From Ettlia oleoabundans (taxonomy: Eukaryota; Chlorophyta; Chlorophyceae; Chlamydomonadales), in assembly GCA_019693395.1 (NCBI GenBank), contig JAAMXP010002849.1, positions 1 to 20,711 of the forward strand: 20,711 bases of DNA, read 5' to 3'. Below the pieces are notes generated by a model, which saw nothing but the letters and a program-made list of their open reading frames with translations, had not been told where the DNA came from and ran no database searches. This document shows positions 10,901 through 20,711 of this stretch, one piece after another. Within the stretch, counting starts at the first letter, position 1. Every line of letters begins with the position of its first letter. Made by a program: the position numbers and the translations under genes.

Positions 10901-13449
10901 CCTGCTTTACTTTGGCGTGCGCAAGTGCTCTACGCACCTGGTGTCCCTGGGCTTCTTCTGCACCCTAGTGCCACTTAGCGTCTTCACGCCTGAGGTGGGT
11001 GCTAGTGCAGGTTGCAAGCAGGGTGGTTCCAAGCAACACGCAGCATGAGAGTGGTAGGTGGGCACAACACTTGGCCTGCCTGACAGCTGGTCCAAAGTCC
11101 TGTCGGGTGGCAACCATTTCTGTACATGTCTGTGTTCAAAATCTCTTCCCTTGCAAGTGCAGGTGCACATACCCATGTGGGCCCTGGTGCACCTGCCGGT
11201 AGCGGTGACGCTGACCACCTCCTGGTTCACGCACCGCGGCTGGGTCTACAGCATCGTGTACGTGCTGTTTGAGAACGCCATTGGCACTGTCAAGCTGTGG
11301 GCGGTGATCACAGGTGGGTTTCAGTGATTGTTATGTAAGGTGGTAGAGTGTATCAGAGCGAGCTGGAGTTGAACGTGCACCCGCTCTGCATATAGTGCTG
11401 TTTAGGTGTGCGGGCGGGATTTCATCCCCTCCTGACCTTTCCCACCAAAGCTAAGCATTCCATCCCATGCTTGCCTATTTCCATGCATATTCCTGCAATT
11501 TACACTTGATCCTGTCTCACGCTGTCAGCGACTACAAGCTGGATGGCTCTATATGTCCTATGTCCCTGCCTGCGCACAATGCCTCCATATTGTCGTAAGG
11601 CTGCCCCTGTTTGCCCGTTTCCCCCGGGAACTTTCCCCGACCGTCCCTGCCGTGGTGCCTCTCTTGCAGGGCTGCTTGACCTGCAGCGCGCCCAGGAGTG
11701 GGTGGTGACCACCAAGCTGGGCAGCAGCGACAAGCGCCCTGGCACAGGCGGCTCTGGACCTTCGCTGGCCATTCCCTCCTGCCGTCTTTATCTGAATGAG
11801 CTGGTGTGGGCGCTTTTCACCGCGGGAGCAGGCTTCTACGGACTGTTTGCCGGGACTGCACACCTGGGGATGGCGCTCTACCTGCTGCTGCAGAGTGAGT
11901 GGGGTATGAAGTACCTGCGTCTGGCATCTGTTTGAGTTGGCAGATTCTTTGTGTGGCTGGCAGGTATTTGGCGCTATACCATTGTTGCTGGATTGGATTA
12001 CGCAAAGCCACCAATCTACCTGCTTGCATTCACCACACGTGCAAACATGTAGGCAGAAGGCTGCACCCTTAGTACAAGGTTCATCGCCCTGGCCTGTTTG
12101 ACGCTTGCAGGCTTTGTGTTCCTGGCCTTTGGCCTCAACTGGGTGGATGCCGGTGGCCTGCTGGGTGGGCGGTTGGACCAGGATGTTGTGAAGGTGCCTG
12201 CCGCACAGGTGGTCAATGCAGGCAGGGGGCGAGGCGCTCGCGAGGTGAAGCGCGCACACACAATGTGAGTGGTTGTTGGTGCCCTCAAAAGGGGGAGGTA
12301 AAATGAGGGTTAGCGGCGGCAAGCGCAGCATGTGGCGAGCGGCAAGCACAGCGAAGAGCTCAGTGCACAGGCAAAAGAGATATAACACAGCAAGGTTTGA
12401 TCCATGCACTGCTCTGTCAAGTAAGCTGGGCGTTCATCCGGGGCTGCTCTCACAGCCATTCCACCCTGCTTGTTACTTGCCGTTGTTGCAGTCCCATCAT
12501 TCAGCTGCATGCGCCAGACCGCGAGCCTGTGTTGATGCACAATGCCACCTCAGTACCAGCGAAGCTCAATTCAGGTGGGGAAGATGAATCTGTGAATTGT
12601 GCGGGGGGGTGGCGGGGCTGTCCTCACAGCACGCTGTAGCACTGCAGGCCACAAGGCCCACTATTTGCAGCTAGCAGCCTATAACAACTACAGACATACT
12701 ACATCCCATGCCCTTCTTGACTTGCAGGCGGCAGCCGCACCAATGTGTTGGAGGGTCTCAACGACGGGAGCTCCTCCCCCACCACCAGCAGCAGCGCCTC
12801 ATCCGTGCACGAAGGCTATGGCATCAAGTGAGCGGCCGCCTGTCTGGCATGTGCAAGAGTAGTAACTTTGCTGCCATCCTTTGCATTTTCAATTCCTGCC
12901 CTGCTCTTAGCATTCCAACGTCATCCTTCAACCCGCTCTCCCCTCTTCACCTGTTCCCGCCTGCAGCACCCCCGAGGCCATGGGTGACACCGCTGTCAGC
13001 CTGGCCAGCATTAAGCTGGCAGACAGGTGGGAGTGTTGTGTTGCTTCAACCAATTACGGCTTTCCAACAAGAGTATCACACCCTGCGTTTTGCTGGTTCG
13101 CACACGTTCAATGCATCTTTAACACACGCTCAATGCATCTTAGAGTTGTTATCGTCGTTGCATTACTTTGTAGTCGCACCTCAACGTACTTTGCTACTTC
13201 TTTCGTGGGTTCACTTCCACACTGCTTCCTTGCAGGTGGAACACGTCTCCCGATTCAAGCCTGATTGACATCTATGCCACCAGGCCGCCCCGCCGTTTTA
13301 GTGAGGCCGCCCCCGCCCCCCTGTCTGGAAACCCAGCCAGCCTGGCCGCCGACATGCTGGGGAGCAAGGGTCCGGCACGCCGTGCCTGGGGCAACCTCTT
13401 TGGGCTGGCACCAGCCTACCAGCGCCTGGAGGCTGCACATGATGACTAA
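7927..13449 (+). CDS. GT2 beta-glycan synthase of the CSLA/CSLC family, 691 aa
   Basis: Processive GT2 enzyme that builds a beta-1,4-linked backbone (mannan/glucomannan for CSLA, glucan for CSLC) from nucleotide sugars, normally in Golgi membranes. Exons 7927-8142, 8335-8436, 8934-9071, 9300-9416, 9702-9852, 10208-10347, 10567-10668, 10872-10994, 11163-11313, 11670-11894, 12111-12264, 12492-12574, 12728-12827, 12967-13026, 13236-13449; every phase closes and the frame ends at TAA. Seen: an N-terminal helix (about 13-31), QLPMFNE (76-82), VLDDSTD (107-113), GYKAGAMKE (144-152), FDADF (168-172), FNGTAGVWR (237-245), TVEDMD (260-265), QQHRW (299-303), then about six membrane segments between 325 and 510. 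These are the D, DxD, ED and Q-x-x-RW motifs of GT2 synthases in CSLA/C wording. A Ser/Pro-rich tail (about 515-691) follows the last helix; no domain is recognised in it. Mannan versus glucan product cannot be decided from motifs. Start context is CATTACCATGTGG. Confidence 0.95.
13101..13141. repeat. Two 19-base near-identical direct repeats in the last synthase intron
   Basis: CACACGTTCAATGCATCTT (13101-13119) and CACACGCTCAATGCATCTT (13123-13141) differ at one base with a 22-base period. They lie in the last intron of the GT2 gene (13027-13235), so they look like a local tandem duplication. Confidence 0.85.
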
Positions 13450-14293
13450 AGGCCTTGTGCTGGTCGCTGGCTGGCTGGCTGGCTGGCTTGGGCATTGGCT
13501 TTTGCAGCCACAGCGTTCGCAACAGCCATACCCTCACCTGAAGCCGCCAACATTTCAAGCTCTGCACAATTGTTAGGCAGCGTTCCTGCCCTTTAGAGAG
13601 GAGGCCAAGCGGCATAGGCAGCATCATTCCGCCTGGTTACCCACCCCGGGACTCCCTGCTGCAGCCCGGGTCAGTTGTGGGGTTAGTGCGATGTGAACCC
13701 GCACTGGACGTAATATAGCACTACACAGCAGGATCACCATAGCTTGGCTTCGAACCCAACATTAGGAATGTGCCACAAGCCCCCTCTTACTGCACATTTG
13801 CTGATTTGTCTGCGCTCTTTCCCCTGCACTTTGCTGATGCTCTGTTGACTCACATGGGGAGCTTTACCCCCGTTTGTAGCTTCAGCAAGCAGTTCCATGC
13901 TTGGCCCCCTTCAGCCAGCCGTGGTAGCGCTCCGTTTCATTTTTCAACTTGCCTTGCTGCAGTGGTGTCTGCGGCTGTCTCGGGATACTGAGGGGAGCGG
14001 TGCTGGCTGCATAGTGCCAAGCACGACTTCCAGTCAGATTGCACCTGCAATATCACTAATTCTGACATGTAAATCATAGTGGCAGGAGAGCCTGCAGGGA
14101 GCAGAAGGCCATGGCAGCAAGCCACCCGCTGCTGGCGCCACATGGGCAAAAAATCTCGCACCTGAAATCGACGTGAAAATGGTGTTGCGTTCCTCAAAAC
14201 CCTCTGTCGACGTATCAATTTGCCTGCACAGCCACTTGCACAACCCTCTCTACCGGTTTGCGGGCCGGAGGAGGGGTCAGGCCCTGGGCCAGG
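13450..14293. other. Synthase 3' flank and upstream region of the C2 gene
   Basis: No gene is supported. It contains the GT2 3' UTR and the promoter and 5' UTR of the C2-GPRP gene. A TGTAA at 14068-14072 is the only plus-strand copy I found; if used it gives an unusually long 3' UTR of about 620 bases, so it may be chance. Open frames here have no recognisable product. Confidence 0.5.
13467..13486. repeat. CTGG microsatellite, five copies
   Basis: Five consecutive CTGG units begin 17 bases after the synthase stop codon, in its 3' UTR. Confidence 0.85.
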
Positions 14294-16578
14294 ATGTCGG
14301 GCCGGCTCGAGGTAAACCTTCTCCAAGCCACACACCTCAGGGACACTCAAGTGTTTGGTAAGTGCTGCTCGCTGCCACCCGTGATGCAGCCCACGCAGAT
14401 CGACCGGACCACCGCGGTATGGAGGGCCCTGCGCTACACAAGCATGAGTACCCGCAGCCGCTTCCACAGCACCGCCTTGCTGCCGGACAGCTCCACTGCC
14501 TGACCGCTTCCCTGCTGCCGCCGCTGGGTAGTCCTGCAGGCAAGCAGGACACTTATGCCGTGTTTCAGATCGGCACGGTGCGCCAGCGCAGCAAGACGAA
14601 GGTGGATGGCGGCACCAAGCCGTCCTGGAATGAGCGCATCCAGGCAAGCAGCCGCCCTCTCGCAATTAGGCCGGCCACCAGATTGGCAGACTGCCGCCAT
14701 AGAGTTACCGCCTCAGACTTTTCTTAGCAGGCTGGCTTGCAGACCTCCTGCTTGATGCCCCAGCGATTTGAAAGTTCGTCTCCCTTGCTTGGTCTTCCTT
14801 GGTTTGACTGCAGCTGGGCACCTTCCAGGCCTCTGCGGCACCACAGATGCTTGTTGAGGTGTATGCCACCTCAGTTGTGGGCAAGGGTAAGTCGGGGCAA
14901 GACCCGGTTGTACGGCATTCCATGGATCTGCCCAACCTTCACACCCCTAGATCGCTTGTTTGCCAAATTTGCCTCCCTGGCGCGGAGCAATTAATCATGC
15001 CTAGAGAGTGACCACCTGCCCGTGGAATACAGATACCTGCCTACACTCATTTGGCCAGTGCGCTCGGAAAACCCACATCCACCCCACCTCCTTGCATCCC
15101 TGTCCCCGCTGCTGGCCCACCCGTTTCCACTGGCATAGCTGCCCAAGCCAATTTGTGTAGCCGGTGCCGCTGCAGATGATTTGCTGGGTGGTGTGATCAT
15201 CAACCTGTCTCGAGTGCAGCATGCCGGCATCGATGATGTCAAGGCGCCGCTGTGTACACGTGATGGCAAGGCTGCTGGGGAGGTGCAGCTCATTCTCAAA
15301 TGGGAAGCCCTTGATGGGGGCCTGCACCCGCCGCAGCATTACCAGCAGCAGCAAACGGGGGCCGGCGCCTGGCCCTTTGCCGCCACAGCCGGCGCAGCGG
15401 CATACCCTCCAGCAGCCATTGGGGCTGGCCCAACATCCGCCTACCCTGACCCTTTTGCAGCCGCACCGTACCCGCCACCCGTAGCATCCGCTCCATCTGC
15501 CTACCCGTCGCCCGCTGTGGGTGCGAACCCCAGTGCGCCCCAAGCCTCCATGCCAGCCTACCCCGGCCCCGCAGCCGCCACACCATCCGCATACCCTCCC
15601 CCTGCAGCGGGCACGTCAGTGGGCTCAGCTGCTGTTGCGCCAGCTGGCTACCCGCCTGCAGTGCCGGCTTCTCATGTAGCGCCACCCCCCCAACCGGCCG
15701 GCTACCCGCCAGCAGCCCCTCAGCCATATGCAGCACCATATGGCGCCCCACCACCACAGCCACAGCCCTACAGTGCACCGCCTGCTTACGGGGCGCCCTA
15801 CCCACCACAAACTGGTTATGCACCCCCTCCGAGTGCGTGTGACACAGGATGTCTGTCTGTGGTTCAGCTGTTGGGCAGTGAGACAAGCCTCCAAATGTCT
15901 GTGGCGCACCCTTGTTCTGAACTGGCATTGGGCACCTGCCTTCTTTGCCCACCACCCGCCTGCCTGCCTGCCTGCCTCCTCGCCTCCCCGCCTGCCCATC
16001 CACTGTCCCCCCCATCTCCTTCCCACGCAGCCTACTACCCGCCACCCTCTCACCACGGGGGCTCCACTGCAGCAATGGCAGCAATGGGCGGCGCTATGAT
16101 GGGTGCTGCAGCCATGTCAAGTGAGCCAGCTGCACCAGCCCTGCACCTGCTGTGCTGTGTGGGCTGCTGGGGTCCATCTGTTGATTTGGTTGGGCAGTCC
16201 AGCTAGAAATGCAGCCTGGCATGTGCAACCTGCTGGGTTGGCGTGTTGGCAGCTGTGTTCTCCTACTTGCCACAGGCCCCATCCCCACTTAAATTTCCAA
16301 CCAGTCCATATGCGCCCCTTTGGCATCTGTGGTGCCCATTTGGACCCCAGCTGCAAAAGTCAACCACCTGCACCACAGCATGCTGGTCACAATCTGAACT
16401 GTTCTTGCATCGGCTCCCTCTGATCCATGCCCGCCCCCCGGCTGCTGCACTCTGTCGTGCAGCCCACTCCTACCCCCACTATGGTGGCAGCTACTACGGC
16501 AAGCACAAGTACAAAAAGTACAAGGGAATGAAGTTCAAGAGGCCCAAGTTCAAGCGCGGCAAATTCAAATGGAAGTGA
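14294..16578 (+). CDS. C2-domain protein with XYPPX-rich region and GPRP-like basic tail (SRC2-like), 367 aa
   Basis: Exons 14294-14357, 14540-14643, 14814-14886, 15176-15832, 16031-16120, 16463-16578 join with phases 1, 0, 1, 1, 1 to TGA. Residues 1-125 form a single C2 domain: RLEVNLLQATHLRD, GKQDTYAVFQIG, TKPSWNERIQ, QMLVEVY, KDDLLGG and EVQLILKWEA are the standard strands. C2 domains usually bind Ca2+ and acidic lipids. Loop-1 acids are present (D17, D25), but where loop 3 usually has D-x-D this protein has A74 and S76, leaving only D81/D82, so calcium binding may be weak (inference). Residues 132-300 are Pro/Ala/Tyr-rich with AYPPA, PYPPP and GYPPA units. Then come a Met/Ala/Gly segment (AAMAAMGGAMMGAAAMS) and a basic tail (KHKYKKYKGMKFKR, then FKRGKFKWK), as in GPRPs. 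Plant SRC2 proteins also pair a C2 domain with a Pro/Tyr-rich half. The second intron starts with GC. Confidence 0.9.
14644..14649 (+). other. GC-AG splice donor in the C2 gene
   Basis: The exon ends CAG and the intron starts GCAAGC. Joining to the GACTGCAG acceptor before 14814 yields an unbroken C2 domain (WNERIQ-LGTF), and no in-phase GT donor nearby does so. Confidence 0.75.
15957..15976. repeat. TGCC-rich microsatellite in a C2-gene intron
   Basis: A short CCGCCTGCCTGCCTGCCTGC-like run followed by more C/T-rich sequence, in the intron before exon 5. It probably serves as an extended polypyrimidine tract before the CACGCAG acceptor at 16030. Confidence 0.6.
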
Positions 16579-16704
16579 GGGACCCGCAAGAGTTGCGGCT
16601 GGCAAGGCGGCGCACGCGGGTGGTGGTGTCTAAAATCTGTGCCAAAATGTGCATGTGTTCTGAGACAAATGTTGTGTTGGAACAGGTTAGGTGGGTTGCG
16701 ATCA

Positions 16705-16709
16705 TGTAA
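16705..16709 (+). promoter_or_regulatory. TGTAA polyadenylation signal of the C2-GPRP gene
   Basis: TGTAA lies 127 bases after the stop codon, the expected place for a chlorophyte poly(A) signal. A second support is that the next gene begins only 450 bases further on. Confidence 0.6.
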
Positions 16710-17156
16710 TTGGTCGCTATTGGTCGCTTGTTAACAGGTGCTAGCTCCAAGCAGCCCCTACCGCCGGCGCCTTGTGAATAGGCGGCCAGCCGCCGCAAAC
16801 TCCGTCATGGCCGCGAGCACCCCAGCTGGATTGCATCGTGGAAACTTTACCTCTAGATGCTATGGAATTTCTATGCATGGGCAGCCGAGGGACCGCCAGT
16901 TGGCGCCCACCTGGCGGGCTTTTTGCATAACCCATTTGTCCACCCGGCTTTTGCGAAGCAACTGCGAAAAAAAAGAGGTTATCCAATACCTTGGCGAGGG
17001 ATGGCCGAGTTTCTTCCCAGTCCCTGCCCCAGCGAGCCCCGTTCCCCTGTTTAAACCCGCTCTTGCAGCTTGCAATGCGCCGGGGGTAACTTGGAGCACA
17101 AGTCGGGGCACCCTTGTCAAAGGAGGCAGGCGCCTAGCCCCGCTGCCGAAAGCACA
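16710..17156. other. Upstream region of the JmjC gene
   Basis: About 450 bases without a supported gene; should contain the promoter and 5' UTR of the demethylase. A run of A's at about 16967-16975 is the only simple tract. No clear TATA element was seen. Confidence 0.5.

Positions 17157-20711
<3,555 letters not shown>

Noticed and set aside
11558..12409. 283-residue minus-strand open frame
   Set aside because: Lies antisense to synthase exons 10 and 11, including membrane helices; no recognisable domain.
13744..13762. TTCGAA flanked by complementary bases, resembling a tRNA T-arm on the minus strand
   Set aside because: No matching acceptor stem, D-arm or anticodon arm at the required distances on either strand.
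15400..15830. Short Pro/Tyr-coding repeats considered as a repeat array or CRISPR-like structure
   Set aside because: Units are irregular in length and codon use and stay in frame, so they are protein repeats (XYPPX), not DNA repeats with spacers.
15296..16084. 262-residue minus-strand open frame
   Set aside because: Antisense of the Pro/Ala-rich exon of the C2 gene; Arg/Gly/Trp-rich composition expected from reversed proline codons.

Overview
This window reads as nuclear DNA of a green alga (Chlorophyta). The proteins are of plant/algal type: a plant-type FPG glycosylase, a CSLA/CSLC-family GT2 synthase, glycine/proline-rich XYPPX proteins, and a JmjN/JmjC protein of the KDM4/REF6 class. 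Every gene is cut by many short GT-AG introns ending in TGCAG. TGTAA, the usual chlorophyte polyadenylation signal, follows several stop codons. Exons are GC-rich and Ala-rich. I cannot name the genus. All gene models below were spliced by hand from conserved residues and intron phase; each joins in frame from the stated start to the stated stop.

Layout: (1) 128-1502 (+), 3' part of a formamidopyrimidine-DNA glycosylase with a long Ala/Lys-rich tail; its N-terminus lies left of the window. (2) 2270-4473 (-), an unassigned six-helix membrane protein in five exons. (3) 5488-7055 (+), a small glycine/proline-rich XYPPX protein (GPRP) in seven exons. (4) 7927-13449 (+), a 15-exon GT2 synthase of the CSLA/CSLC family (beta-mannan or glucan backbone synthase). 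(5) 14294-16578 (+), a C2-domain protein whose C-terminal half is an XYPPX/GPRP tail related to gene 3. (6) 17157 to the right edge (+), the first ten exons of a JmjN-JmjC histone demethylase that runs out just before its last iron ligand.

Functionally, genes 3-5 form a co-oriented trio in which a cell-wall polysaccharide synthase is flanked by two related proline/tyrosine/glycine-rich proteins, one of them with a C2 domain. The flanking genes (DNA repair, chromatin) look unrelated. Genes 2 and 3 are divergent and share a roughly 1 kb upstream region. I saw no mobile element, rRNA, tRNA or CRISPR array. The least ordinary items are the FPG tail, the duplicated GPRP module, a perfect 14-bp hairpin inside a GPRP intron, GC-AG introns, a (GGGT)3GGG tract on a splice donor, and a low-complexity insertion inside the JmjC domain.
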